Shown here in pieces: positions 20,247-29,397 of a stretch of 64,000 bases of DNA. Position 1 is the stretch's first letter, and each line of letters opens with the position of its first letter. Location of the stretch: positions 1-64,000 of the forward strand of contig JAHDSC010000035.1 of the NCBI GenBank assembly GCA_018432925.1. The letters run 5' to 3'. The notes beneath the pieces were generated by a model. The model was not told the origin of the DNA. It worked only from the letters and a program-made list of their open reading frames with translations, and made no database searches. The position numbers and the translations under genes were made by a program. This stretch comes from Desulfobacterales bacterium. GTDB taxonomy: Bacteria; Desulfobacterota; Desulfobacteria; Desulfobacterales; JAHDSC01.

Positions 20247-21092
20247 ATGGATAAGCAAAATTTGATCGAGATGTTGAACAGGGATATCGCAGACGAACAT
20301 GCCGCAATCATCCGGTACCTTATACACGGTTACCTGGAAGGGGAAGACACCGCTCTGGGTTCGAAATTGCTTTCCCGGTCACGGGAAGAGATGTGGCACA
20401 TGCACTGGCTGGGAATGATCATCGGGAAGCTGGGCGGGGAACCCGACATGGTGCCGGCCCCATATCCCTATGATCCTTCAAACCGGGCCAGTATATTTGA
20501 ATCTTACGTGAAATACGAAAAAAATCTGATCGGGCATTACAATAGCGAGGCAGACAAGGTTGAAGATCCGCATATCAAGAGAGTCCTCCAGAGAGAAGGA
20601 TGGGAATCCGATATTCATGCCCGGAAGTTTCAGCGGATACTGGATAAGCTGACGCCGAAAGAGGCTGCGGGTCTTCCCGGAGCGGAAAGTGAACTGCCGG
20701 CGGAATTTATCGATAGGATTCAGAAACTTGTAGAAAACAAATACAATCAGATGCTTCACCACCTTCGAAATGCTTGGGTTTTTCAACGGGAAGGAATGAC
20801 GGCCTGGCAACTGATGGATTTTTCCATGACCAAGATGAAACAGCTCGCCCACCTTGCCGAACCGGTTGCGGAAAACGGTATCACTCCCAACTTTACGATC
20901 GGCGGAATCAAAAAGAGCACTTCGATTGGAGATGCGCTGAAAGATGCGGTAGAAAATGTGCGGGCCTCTCGTGAACGGCATCTGAAACTCAGACAGGACA
21001 GTGAGACGCAGAAGCATGCCGGGATGATCATCAATCTGGATCTTACCTTAAAGCAGGAGAGATACGAAGAGGAAGAGATCGGGGAATGGTAA
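20247..21092 (+). CDS. Ferritin-like diiron domain protein
   Basis: 281-residue cytoplasmic protein of the ferritin/bacterioferritin-like superfamily. The N-terminal half has the diiron pattern: DEHAAIIRY (about 16-24) and SREEMWHMHWLG (about 49-60), then later E and H residues in EGWESDIHARKF. The second half resembles a repeat of the same four-helix layout (NKYNQMLHHLRNAWVF, MKQLAHLAEP) with metal ligands largely replaced, so it looks like a duplicated domain with one degenerate unit (inference). AGGAGG precedes the ATG. Possible roles are iron storage, peroxide defence or an oxidase; none is proven. The leader carries a ~140-bp repeat. Confidence 0.8.
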   Translation: MDKQNLIEMLNRDIADEHAAIIRYLIHGYLEGEDTALGSKLLSRSREEMWHMHWLGMIIGKLGGEPDMVPAPYPYDPSNRASIFESYVKYEKNLIGHYNSEADKVEDPHIKRVLQREGWESDIHARKFQRILDKLTPKEAAGLPGAESELPAEFIDRIQKLVENKYNQMLHHLRNAWVFQREGMTAWQLMDFSMTKMKQLAHLAEPVAENGITPNFTIGGIKKSTSIGDALKDAVENVRASRERHLKLRQDSETQKHAGMIINLDLTLKQERYEEEEIGEW

Positions 21093-21199
21093 AACGGTTC
21101 GATGGGTCTCGCCGGGCTGAGGAATGTTTTCCGCTTGGGACAAAGAGGCAAGACGATCGAACCGTGCCGTTAAGCGGCGGCATCGTGCATCGCTTCTAT

Positions 21200-21340
21200 A
21201 GAAGTTTCAAGACCCGCTCTCGGGTCTGATTTTTATGTCAGGGGCGGGACGCTCAATCCTGAAAATTATAATTGAATTCCAGCGATTTGACGTCTCGCCC
21301 TATCTTGGTCTGAAACTCCATGGGAAGTTTCTAAACCGCT
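21200..21340 (+). repeat. ~140-bp hairpin repeat, copy 2
   Basis: Starts GAAGTTTCAAGACCC and ends GGGAAGTTTCTAAACCGC. Internal arms GGGCGGGACG (21242-21251) and CGTCTCGCCC (21291-21300) pair with one G-T. It fills most of the gap between the ferritin-like gene and the antiporter pair and is in sense with both. Confidence 0.75.
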
Positions 21341-21389
21341 ATCGTTATCCCTGCGGAATCGTATTTCTCCGATAAAACAAGCTTTTCCC

Positions 21390-22583
21390 ATGAAAATTTT
21401 TTTTGCGCTCCTGATCATCGTTTTCCTTGCCTTCAGCGGATATCATCTGACCTTTCGAGGGATTCGCCTGCCGCTTTTTGCCCGCACCTTTTATCTCACC
21501 GGAACCGAGTTTCTTTTTCTCGGGCTTCTACTGGGGCCACAATTCCTGAATCTTTTGGATGAAGAAACGACAAGGGGGCTGGAACCGCTCGGTACGCTCC
21601 TGCTTGGCTGGATCGGTCTTATTTTCGGGTTTCAATTTGAAATGGCCAAACTTCGGCGATTTCCGTTTGAATTTCTTCTCGCAGCGATCATGGAAGGGCT
21701 TCTTACCCTGACGCTGGTCTTTTTGGGTGTATATTTGGTGCTTTTCCCTTTTCTAAGCATCGCCGGACCTATGAAAATCGTGGCTGCACTGGTACTTGCA
21801 TCTGCCGCCGCTTGCACCGCGCAGACCGGATTGGCGATCCTGGCGCCTAAGATCGCTGACCGGCCGAGAAATACCGTGACGATCTTACGATACATTTCAA
21901 GTATCGACGGTCTGTGCGCCTTGATGTTTTTTGGGCTGGTATTTTTATTCCGTCCGCTTCTGTATGCAGAGGCATCGTGGATCGGAGAAGTGCAGTGGGG
22001 CGTTTCCGTCAGCCTTGGAACCTTGGCGGGTCTCTTTTTGTATAACCTGTTTATCATGCAACGACGACCGGAAAGTGAACTGATTCTTCTGGTTATCGGG
22101 ATGGCGGTGCTTCTCAGCGGAATGGCGTCGGTGCTGAACTTCTCTCCTCTTCTTACCAATTTCGTGGTCGGATTTTGTCTGGTCAATTTTTCCAGGGAAA
22201 AGGAACGGGTTTTTGAGATGTTGATCCGTGTCGAGAAGCCTTTTTACTTGTTGCTGCTGGTAATTTTAGGGGTAAACTGGCGGCTGGACACCGCGTGTGT
22301 CTTTTTGTCGGCCGCCGCTTACTGCCTGTTCCGGTGCTTAGGCAAATTTTCCGGCGGTTTTCTGGTTACCCGCTTGAGTCCGGGACTCAGGCAATATCCT
22401 TCTAACCTGGGCTTCGGGCTGCTGGATCCCGGGGGGCTTCCATTGGCTATCCTGCTGGATTTCCAGAAAGGATTTCCGTCGGATATTACCAACGGGGTCA
22501 GCAGTATCGTGCTGATAGCGGTGATCTTGAATAATTTTCTGAGCCTCCCTCTGCTCAATCGCTTGTTGAAAGCGAAGAACTGA
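21390..22583 (+). CDS. CPA2-like cation/proton antiporter membrane protein
   Basis: 397-residue polytopic membrane protein with about 12 predicted TM helices. The TGTEFLFLGLLLGP segment near residues 37-50 and the AACTAQTGLAILAPK segment fit the sodium/proton exchanger (CPA2/Kef-like) superfamily. There is no C-terminal TrkA/RCK domain. The stop overlaps the next antiporter start by one base (TGATG), so the two are translated together and may form a heteromeric exchanger (inference). Ion specificity is unknown. Confidence 0.75.
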   Translation: MKIFFALLIIVFLAFSGYHLTFRGIRLPLFARTFYLTGTEFLFLGLLLGPQFLNLLDEETTRGLEPLGTLLLGWIGLIFGFQFEMAKLRRFPFEFLLAAIMEGLLTLTLVFLGVYLVLFPFLSIAGPMKIVAALVLASAAACTAQTGLAILAPKIADRPRNTVTILRYISSIDGLCALMFFGLVFLFRPLLYAEASWIGEVQWGVSVSLGTLAGLFLYNLFIMQRRPESELILLVIGMAVLLSGMASVLNFSPLLTNFVVGFCLVNFSREKERVFEMLIRVEKPFYLLLLVILGVNWRLDTACVFLSAAAYCLFRCLGKFSGGFLVTRLSPGLRQYPSNLGFGLLDPGGLPLAILLDFQKGFPSDITNGVSSIVLIAVILNNFLSLPLLNRLLKAKN

Positions 22584-23935
22584 TGGCCGACCTTTTTCAG
22601 CAAAGACGAAATCTCATAATTTATTTTTTGACGCTTGTCCTGATGGGCGGTTTCGCGGCATGGATCCGGGGTCTTGATGTCCCAACGAGCTGGCAACGAT
22701 CGGGTATGGTCGATTTTTGTCTGGGTTTCGTATTGCTGGCGGCCTATATCATCGGTCAGGTCTTTCGAATGGTTCGTCTTCCATTAATCAGTGGATACAT
22801 CTTTGCCGGCATTGCACTTGGACCTTATATCAGCGGTTTTCTAACCCGTGACATGGTTCACGATCTTCGGCTGGTCGACGACCTGGCCCTAAGCTTTATC
22901 GCACTAACCGCAGGGGGTGCACTCCGCCTGCCGTTTTTGAAACAACACGGAAAAGGGATCATGCTGAACATCGTTCTGCAGACCAAGGTTATTTTCGGGG
23001 CGATGTCCGTGTTCGTGATACTCACGCGGAACTGTTTCAGCCTGACGAAGAATCTGCCCTTCCATCTGGCAACTTCCCTGGCCGTTCTGGTAGGTACGAT
23101 CGCAGTGGCGCGCTCTCCCTCCGCTGCCATTGCCGTTATCAATGAATGTCGTGCTTCCGGTCCCTTTTCGGACAGGATATTAGGGGTCACGGTCGCCCTG
23201 GATGTGTTAATCATCGTGCTGTTCACACTGACTCTGACTGCAATCAAGATTATCCTGACCAGTGCCGGCGCGCTGGATTCACAAGTGTTCCTGGCCCTGT
23301 TTCTGGAGATGTCGGTTTCCATCGTCGTCGGTATTGTTCTGGGAAAGGGGATTGCATGTTACATTCACTGGATCGGGCATGATTTGCCGTTATTTCTGCT
23401 ATTCCTGGCTTTCGGAGCAACCAAAGCCTCATTTTGGCTGAGTCATTTCATGGAAAGTCATTTTGATTTTTACCTGCATCTGGAGCCGCTGTTGATCTGC
23501 ATGAGCGCTGGGTTTACCGTTCAGAATTTCAGTCAAGCAGGCCCTTTTTTCATGGAAAACCTGCAACGGATCGCACTCCCGGTATATGTTCTTTTTTTTT
23601 CGCTGGCCGGAGCATCCTTGAACTTAGACGCTTTGCGTTCCTGCTGGCCCATGGCAATGTGCCTGGTTGTGATTCGAGCAATGGGGATCATGGGTGGTTC
23701 ATGGCTGGCGGGAACCATTAACAGGGATCCGCCAGAGCACAATCGAAATGCATGGATGGGCTATCTGACCCAGGCGGGGATATCCATCGGATTGGCTCAA
23801 CTGGCTCAACGACAGTTTCCTGAAATCGGCGTCCATCTGACAACACTGGTTATGGCGATAATCTCAGTTAATGAGATGGTGGGCCCGATCACTTTTAAGT
23901 GGGCTCTGAACCGGGTGGGAGAAGCAAAAAAATAA
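22583..23935 (+). CDS. Second CPA2-like cation/proton antiporter
   Basis: 450-residue membrane protein with about 12-13 TM helices; IRLPLISGYIFAGIALGPY-like packing (here VRLPLISGYIFAGIALGPY near residues 68-86) is typical of Kef/Nha-type exchangers. No RCK domain. It overlaps the preceding antiporter and shares its architecture, suggesting an old duplication. The convergent minus-strand genes just downstream encode a PII-like and a PTS EIIA-like protein, both possible regulators (inference). Confidence 0.8.
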   Translation: MADLFQQRRNLIIYFLTLVLMGGFAAWIRGLDVPTSWQRSGMVDFCLGFVLLAAYIIGQVFRMVRLPLISGYIFAGIALGPYISGFLTRDMVHDLRLVDDLALSFIALTAGGALRLPFLKQHGKGIMLNIVLQTKVIFGAMSVFVILTRNCFSLTKNLPFHLATSLAVLVGTIAVARSPSAAIAVINECRASGPFSDRILGVTVALDVLIIVLFTLTLTAIKIILTSAGALDSQVFLALFLEMSVSIVVGIVLGKGIACYIHWIGHDLPLFLLFLAFGATKASFWLSHFMESHFDFYLHLEPLLICMSAGFTVQNFSQAGPFFMENLQRIALPVYVLFFSLAGASLNLDALRSCWPMAMCLVVIRAMGIMGGSWLAGTINRDPPEHNRNAWMGYLTQAGISIGLAQLAQRQFPEIGVHLTTLVMAIISVNEMVGPITFKWALNRVGEAKK

Positions 23936-23974
23936 CCGGAGGATCGGTTAATTTTTTCTTACATTCTTTTTTTG

Positions 23975-24358
23975 TTAACCCGCCAATTTTTTTTCCAGAT
24001 CTTGTTTTCGTTGGTCCATATTTACCTCCTTACCGAGATGCCCGAAATTGGTGAGCGGTGCAACGAAGTAGACACCCTGATGGGTTTTTCCGGTTTCCCG
24101 GCAAAGGGATTCGAGATAAGCAACCGCCTGATCGAGGATTTCCGGATCTCTGATGGCGGTAAAAAGCGTGCGGTTGTGGCGCATTCCTCCACTGGTAAGG
24201 GTCCGGAAGCCCGCGAAGATGGGGACATGCTGACTGATCAGTTGTATAAAGTCAGTGCTTTCCACGACGGTTGCGCCTGTAATTCCGATATCCAGCCAGC
24301 CCGTTATGAGATCATCAATGAGTTCTTCATTATTAATTACAGCGATCAGAAGGTACAT
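23975..24358 (-). CDS. PII-like small regulatory protein
   Basis: 127-residue cytoplasmic protein. The N-terminal beta strand MYLLIAVIN and GITGATVVES near residues 26-35 fit the ferredoxin-like PII/GlnB fold, but the T-loop tyrosine and the GlnB signatures are absent, so it belongs to a divergent PII-like group. Such proteins often regulate transporters by binding nucleotides. It faces the antiporter pair and lies 160 bases after the EIIA-like gene on the same strand, suggesting a joint regulatory role (inference). Confidence 0.65.
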   Translation of the reverse strand: MYLLIAVINNEELIDDLITGWLDIGITGATVVESTDFIQLISQHVPIFAGFRTLTSGGMRHNRTLFTAIRDPEILDQAVAYLESLCRETGKTHQGVYFVAPLTNFGHLGKEVNMDQRKQDLEKKLAG

Positions 24359-24517
24359 GTTTCCCTCACTACGCTGATGATCCGATGAACCCGAAAGCCC
24401 GTCTGATTCGCCTTTCTGAGGAGATTTCCGGCGGGATTACAGCATCGTTAAACCACTTGAAGCAGATGGCAACGAGGGGAATCCGGTTCGCAAACCATGC
24501 AGGGCAAATCAATGATT

Positions 24518-24988
24518 TCAATGAAAGGCCATTTTGTCTTCCAGGCGTTGGATTTCATTCCATAGCATTTTCGAGTTTTCGGCTCTTCTTACCGCTTCCA
24601 TAAATTCAGGATGTTGGCAAAGCCGGGAGGCTCCTGCAAGCAGTTGCAAGTGCAGATGCGTTTTGTTTTCCGGAATGACCATGGCCAGTATGACGTCTAC
24701 AGGCAAAGCGTCCAGTGCTTCGAAATCAATTGCTTTTGCCAGACGGATCAAGAGCACGGCCGGTTTTTTTGTTTCCCAACTGGTGGCATGAGGAAAACCA
24801 ATCCCATTTCCCACGCCTGTGCTCATGGTTTGCTCCCGCTTCCGCATGCCCCCATAGAGCATTTCAGCATCCTCCACCACCCCGTCTCGCATACAGGTTT
24901 CGGCGATGAAACGCAGCACCGATTCTTTGTCCGGAATTCGCGTGTTCAAAAAAATATGTTCGACCGGAAGATACTTACAGATTTTCAT
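24518..24988 (-). CDS. PTS EIIA (fructose/nitrogen type) family protein
   Basis: 156 residues matching the type 2 EIIA domain, as in PtsN. The active-site region GVGNGIGFPHATSWETKKP holds the phosphorylatable histidine (in PHA, near residue 67). LHLQLLAGASRL and the C-terminal helix are also typical. No sugar permease genes lie nearby, so a regulatory PtsN-like role is likelier than sugar uptake. PtsN is known to control K+ handling in Enterobacteria; proximity to two antiporters and a PII-like gene makes a similar role plausible here (inference). Confidence 0.85.
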   Translation of the reverse strand: MKICKYLPVEHIFLNTRIPDKESVLRFIAETCMRDGVVEDAEMLYGGMRKREQTMSTGVGNGIGFPHATSWETKKPAVLLIRLAKAIDFEALDALPVDVILAMVIPENKTHLHLQLLAGASRLCQHPEFMEAVRRAENSKMLWNEIQRLEDKMAFH

Positions 24989-25292
24989 AATCGCTTGCGT
25001 TGTTCTAGGATAGCGGGTAAATAGTCCCTGTCGGTTGGCGCTGGATCGGTAAATGCGATATTAAGTCAAAGGATCTGATGTGTCAACAGAAAGCACGGGA
25101 GCAGAAGACGCTTGATCCCGAGTGTTAATTTGCTTATGAAACAATCGGAACAAGAAAAAATAAAATTTTGAAGCTTTTCCGGTCCTTCCATGGAAACAGA
25201 AGGAACACAAATGCTTGGTGGTTTAAAGCAGTAATGAACAAAAACAGATTTTATAGCCGTCTTGTCGGTAACGATATCTGGAAGAGATAAAA
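24989..25292. other. Divergent intergenic region
   Basis: About 300 bases between the EIIA-like gene and rlpA, which are transcribed apart. Promoters for both should be here, but I see no convincing -35/-10 pair, repeat or hairpin. Confidence 0.4.
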
Positions 25293-26027
25293 ATGTATCG
25301 ATGGAAGCCGGGAATAAAGGTCAAAAAGTTCTGGATTTTCCTATTGTTCGGGTGCCTGTTTTTTTCGGCCTGCAGCATCATAAAGGGAGGCTGCGATGTG
25401 GCCACGGGAACGGTGAAAACAACCTATCAGTTGACCAAGGGCGCGGTGAAAACCACCGGTTATGTCGCCAGTGTCGTCACAAAGACAACCGTCGGAACCG
25501 GAAAATTCGCCTATAAAATTGGAGCCTTCACTTTCAATGTGGCAATGGCTCCGTTGAGCTGGCCTCTGACCCACCAAGAAATCGAATCGATTGACGATTT
25601 GTCTCCGAAAGAGGCGATTCTTCAAGGGCGTGTCAAGAGATCGCCTTATGTAGTAAACGGTAAACGGTATGTACCCATGTCCACAGAACAGGCGAGCCGG
25701 TACCGGGAAACAGGAACGGCTTCATGGTATGGTTATGAGACTTTTCGCCAAAAAGGCGGACACATGACGGCAAACGGTGAAGCTTTCCATCCGGACGGAT
25801 TAAACGCCGCACATAAATATTTACCGCTTCCTACCCATGTTCGGGTAACAAACCTTGAAAATCAACGATCGATCATTGTTCGGGTGAATGATCGCGGTCC
25901 GTTTGTTAAAGGTCGAATTATCGATCTGAGTGCCGGTGCAGCTCGAAAATTGGGTTTTTACGAAAACGGAACGGCAAAGGTTCTGGTGGAAACCGTTCCG
26001 ATCGAAGGGCTTGACCAGGTGTCATGA
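25293..26027 (+). CDS. rlpA: RlpA-like septal-ring lipoprotein
   Basis: 244-residue predicted outer-membrane lipoprotein. The signal peptide (about 12-26) ends in a lipobox FFSAC. A low-complexity Thr/Val/Gly stretch follows (about 35-75) and then the RlpA double-psi beta-barrel: GTASWYGYETFRQKGGHMTA, VRVTNLENQRSIIVRVNDRG and DLSAGAARKLGF. The RVNDRGP and SAGAA motifs are characteristic. RlpA is a lytic transglycosylase acting on naked peptidoglycan glycans at septa in some bacteria. There is no C-terminal SPOR domain. Its stop overlaps the convergent smr gene by six bases. Confidence 0.9.
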   Translation: MYRWKPGIKVKKFWIFLLFGCLFFSACSIIKGGCDVATGTVKTTYQLTKGAVKTTGYVASVVTKTTVGTGKFAYKIGAFTFNVAMAPLSWPLTHQEIESIDDLSPKEAILQGRVKRSPYVVNGKRYVPMSTEQASRYRETGTASWYGYETFRQKGGHMTANGEAFHPDGLNAAHKYLPLPTHVRVTNLENQRSIIVRVNDRGPFVKGRIIDLSAGAARKLGFYENGTAKVLVETVPIEGLDQVS

Positions 26028-26318
26028 GTTGTTTTTTTTCAATTCCACCAGAGTGGCGCCCCATCCCCCGGCATCGGCGGGCGCGTTTTTGAAAGATTCC
26101 ACGATAGGATTTTTGTTCAAAAGCTTCTGAACCTTTCTGCGAAGGAATCCCTGCCCCTTGCCGTGAATGACGCGAACCGAATAGATTCCTTTCTCCGTGC
26201 AGGCGGTAAAGTAGTCACTGAGAAGGTCCGGAACCTCCTCCGGCTGGAAGGTGTGCAGGTCAATGACGTCTTCAATCGGTATTTTCACTGGATTCAAAAA
26301 TTCCTCCTGTTTGAACAT
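26022..26318 (-). CDS. Smr-domain protein
   Basis: 98-residue stand-alone Smr domain, related to the C-terminal endonuclease domain of MutS2. The motifs IDLHTF (about 19-24) and RVIHGKGQGFLRRKV (about 49-63) are complete. The Smr domain nicks DNA or cleaves RNA in several proteins; what this short form does is unknown. Start ATG at 26318. It is convergent with rlpA and divergent from plsY. Confidence 0.88.
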   Translation of the reverse strand: MFKQEEFLNPVKIPIEDVIDLHTFQPEEVPDLLSDYFTACTEKGIYSVRVIHGKGQGFLRRKVQKLLNKNPIVESFKNAPADAGGWGATLVELKKNNS

Positions 26319-26327
26319 TTTAAGAAC

Positions 26328-26368
26328 TTGATATGTCTTTTATGATGATATATTGCACCAAAGTGCAA
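26328..26368 (+). promoter_or_regulatory. Candidate plsY promoter with short palindrome
   Basis: TTGATA at 26328-26333 and TATTGC at 26351-26356 with a 17-base spacer. Overlapping the -10 is the perfect inverted repeat TTGCAC-CAAA-GTGCAA (26353-26368), which could be an operator or a leader hairpin. Confidence 0.3.
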
Positions 26369-26398
26369 GGCTTTTTAAGGGGGGGCACGAAAATCCAA

Positions 26399-27028
26399 AT
26401 GGCACTTTTGAAGATATATAAAATTTCTGCTCTTCTCCTTCTGGCATACTTGCTCGGTTCCATCCCATGGGGTCTGATTCTGTCCCGGATATTTTCTTCG
26501 ATAGACATCCGGCAAAAGGGAAGCGGAAATATCGGCACGGCCAACGTATTCCGGGTGGCGGGAATTGTCCCGGGTATTCTCACGCTTGCAGGAGATTTCT
26601 TAAAAGGCGCTTTTCCGGTTTATCTCGCCGGTTTCATAACAGGGGGGGACAGTTTCTGGGGTCAGTTCAATATTTGTCTTGTGGCCCTTTCCGCCTTCTG
26701 GGGTCACCTTTATCCTGTTTTTCTGAAATTCAAAAAAGGGGGCAAAGGTGTGGCTACGGCTGCCGGATGCTTTTTTGTGCTTTCACCGGTTGCCTTTTTG
26801 ATCGCTATGCTGGTCTTTATCCTGTGCGTTTGCTGGTTTAATCGTTCTTCCGTGGGATCGCTGGCCGCCGGTGCTGTTTTGCCGATTGTCGTCTGGCAGG
26901 TGAATCATTCCATTCCTTTGCTGGGATGTTCCGTTATCATGGTCATTTTTATTTATTATCGGCATATGGGCAACATCAAAAGACTCCTTTCCGGTAAAGA
27001 GCCCGTGATCTGGAAGAAGAAAAGATAA
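26399..27028 (+). CDS. plsY: Acyl-phosphate glycerol-3-phosphate acyltransferase
   Basis: Inner-membrane enzyme that transfers an acyl group from acyl-phosphate to glycerol-3-phosphate, the first step of phospholipid synthesis. 209 residues from the ATG at 26399; about five TM helices. The three PlsY motifs are present: LLGSIPWG, GSGNIGTANVFR and FKKGGKGVATAAG. The open frame extends 22 codons upstream over the palindrome, but those codons are not membrane-like, so I start at 26399; a poly-G ribosome site lies about 14 bases upstream. Confidence 0.93.
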   Translation: MALLKIYKISALLLLAYLLGSIPWGLILSRIFSSIDIRQKGSGNIGTANVFRVAGIVPGILTLAGDFLKGAFPVYLAGFITGGDSFWGQFNICLVALSAFWGHLYPVFLKFKKGGKGVATAAGCFFVLSPVAFLIAMLVFILCVCWFNRSSVGSLAAGAVLPIVVWQVNHSIPLLGCSVIMVIFIYYRHMGNIKRLLSGKEPVIWKKKR

Positions 27029-27032
27029 GTCT

Positions 27033-27049
27033 TTCCGCACTTCGCGGAA
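27033..27049 (+). terminator. Probable terminator after plsY
   Basis: TTCCGC pairs with GCGGAA across a five-base loop, followed by TTTT, five bases after the plsY stop. Confidence 0.45.
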
Positions 27050-27280
27050 TTTTCCAAATTTCAATATATGTAATATTTAAAACAGCCATACCACTGAAAA
27101 CCGTAGAATGCTCCGAAGCATTCGGTGTAAGGGTTCCGAATGCCGGTGGGTATCTGATGAAATGCAGGTATGCCCGGAAAAGGTTTCCTTTTGTTGAGTA
27201 ACGTTTAATGGATGTTCCGTTTTAGGAAATAAGACCGGATATGGAGCGAACCGATCAAATTTTGTAGAATCGACATCACG

Positions 27281-29191
27281 TCAGAAACGCGCCGAAACGG
27301 TCATGTAATGATGATTGAAGGGATTCAGCAGTTTTTCGGCTGTATGGACGATGGCCAATGCATCGATACTGTATTTGGATCGGATAAGGCGTTGCGGGCC
27401 GTGCTCAACAAAGAGATCCGGAATACCGAGACGCTCCATGCAAAAGTTCGTTATGCCTTGATCGCTTAAGCATTCGAGAACCGCGCTTCCAAACCCTCCC
27501 TGGCGGACATTTTCTTCCATTGTAATTACTCGCGGGATTTTTTTGACAAGAGAACCGATCAGATCCGCATCAAGGGGCTTGACAAAACGGCAGTTGACAA
27601 CCGTGGAGGATATGCCCCGCTTTAATAACGTTTCATGCGCGATAAGTGCTTCACCCACGGACCTGCCGATGGCCAGAATGAGGAGGTCGTCGCCGCCGGT
27701 AAGGATTTCACCTTTTCCGATGGGAATCGGTATAATTTCATTTTCAACTTTTACTCCGGCCGCAATTCCCCGTGGATACCGAAAGGCGATCGGGCCATTA
27801 TGTGCAAGGGCCGTGGCGAGCATTCGAACCAGCTCGTTTTCATCCTTGGGTGCCATGACTACCATGTTGGGAAGGCTTCTCAAATAGGAGAAATCAAACA
27901 GTCCATTATGGGTGGCGCCGTCTTCTCCTACGATTCCGCCCCGGTCGATGGCAAAGATAACCGGAAGTCCTTCAAGGCATACGTCATGCAATATCTGGTC
28001 GTAAGCCCGCTGCAAAAAGGTAGAGTAAATGGCGACAACAGGTCTGAAACCCTCGGTGGCCATCCCCGCCGCGAAAGTGACTCCATGTTGCTCCGCGATG
28101 CCGACATCAAAAAATCGGTCCGGATAGGTCTCGGCAAATTTAACAAGTCCGGTTCCTTCGGGCATTGCCGCCGTGACCGCGATGATCCGGTCATCATCTT
28201 TTGCCAGTTGAACCATTGCGTCTCCGAAAACTTGCGTATAACTGGGGATTGAATTTCTTTTCTTTTTACAGTTTCCCGTTTTTACTTCAAAGCACCCGAT
28301 GCCATGAAAAAATACGGGATTTTTTTCGGCCGGTGGATACCCTTTTCCTTTTTTCGTCAAGACGTGAAGCAGAACCGGTTCGTTCAGGTTTTTGATATTA
28401 TTCAATATGCTAATGAGATGGTTCAGATTGTGACCGTCTATCGGACCAAAATATTCAAAACCGAAAGCTTCAAACAGCATGCCGGGAGTGACGAAGGTCT
28501 TAAAGGAATCTTCGGTCCGTTTTGCAAATTGATAGATATCATCACCGATTTTAGGGAGCGACTTAAGAAACTCTCCGAACTCTTTCTTGAAATCCAGAAG
28601 ATATTTTGCGGAGAAGGTTCGGCTGAGAAAAGAGGATAGGGCACCCACGTTTCGGGAAATCGACAGCTCATTGTCATTCAGTATAACAATGAGATCCTTG
28701 TGAATGTCTCCCGCCTGATTAAGCCCTTCATAGGCAATTCCTCCGGTCATCGAACCATCGCCTATCACCACGATGACTTTTGCCTTCTCTTTTTTTAAAC
28801 GCTGGGCGCAGGCGATTCCGAGCCCGGAAGATATGGATGTGCTGCTGTGGCCGGTTGAAAACGCATCGTAAGGGCTTTCGCTGATTCTTGAAAAGCCGCA
28901 GAGCCCCTGATATCGGCGCAGGGTATGAAACTGTTCTCTACGCCCGGTCAGCAGTTTGTGGGCATAAGACTGGTGGCCTACATCCCAGATAATTTTGTCT
29001 CTCGGCGCGTCAAAGACATAGTGAATGGCAATGGCCAGTTCAACAACTCCGAGACTGGATGCCAAATGGCCGCCGTTTTTGGACACAACATCAACGACAA
29101 CTTTTCGAATCTCGTCGGCCAGAACCGGGAGATTATTTCGCGAAAGTCTTTTCAAGTCGGCCGGGGAATCGATTTTTTCCAAAAAGCTCAA
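27281..29191 (-). CDS. dxs: 1-deoxy-D-xylulose-5-phosphate synthase
   Basis: First enzyme of the MEP isoprenoid pathway: pyruvate plus glyceraldehyde-3-phosphate to DXP, using thiamine diphosphate. 636 residues, full length. The TPP-binding segment GDGSMTGGIAYEGLNQAG...LNDNELSIS and the second-half motifs GIAEQHGVTFAAGMA and DRGGIVGEDGATHNGLFD are intact. It starts with TTG at 29191, with AAAGGAT upstream; no in-frame ATG lies upstream. Last gene of the minus-strand run that begins with parA; 207 bases separate it from ispA, so it may also have its own promoter. Confidence 0.97.
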   Translation of the reverse strand: MSFLEKIDSPADLKRLSRNNLPVLADEIRKVVVDVVSKNGGHLASSLGVVELAIAIHYVFDAPRDKIIWDVGHQSYAHKLLTGRREQFHTLRRYQGLCGFSRISESPYDAFSTGHSSTSISSGLGIACAQRLKKEKAKVIVVIGDGSMTGGIAYEGLNQAGDIHKDLIVILNDNELSISRNVGALSSFLSRTFSAKYLLDFKKEFGEFLKSLPKIGDDIYQFAKRTEDSFKTFVTPGMLFEAFGFEYFGPIDGHNLNHLISILNNIKNLNEPVLLHVLTKKGKGYPPAEKNPVFFHGIGCFEVKTGNCKKKRNSIPSYTQVFGDAMVQLAKDDDRIIAVTAAMPEGTGLVKFAETYPDRFFDVGIAEQHGVTFAAGMATEGFRPVVAIYSTFLQRAYDQILHDVCLEGLPVIFAIDRGGIVGEDGATHNGLFDFSYLRSLPNMVVMAPKDENELVRMLATALAHNGPIAFRYPRGIAAGVKVENEIIPIPIGKGEILTGGDDLLILAIGRSVGEALIAHETLLKRGISSTVVNCRFVKPLDADLIGSLVKKIPRVITMEENVRQGGFGSAVLECLSDQGITNFCMERLGIPDLFVEHGPQRLIRSKYSIDALAIVHTAEKLLNPFNHHYMTVSARF

Positions 29192-29397
29192 GTTAATGAA
29201 ATCCTTTATTTAATTGTTTGATGCCTTTCAAGTAACTGCGAGAGGCGTTACGGGTTCTTCAACTCACCTCAATACAGCATCTTTTTGCTTATGATTTTGC
29301 CGGAGGCAAAGGATGAATGATTTGATCCACTGCCTTCAACGTTTAATCTCCATGCATGCAAAGCCGATTCAAGCCTTCGTTCCGGCAGCGAATCTTT

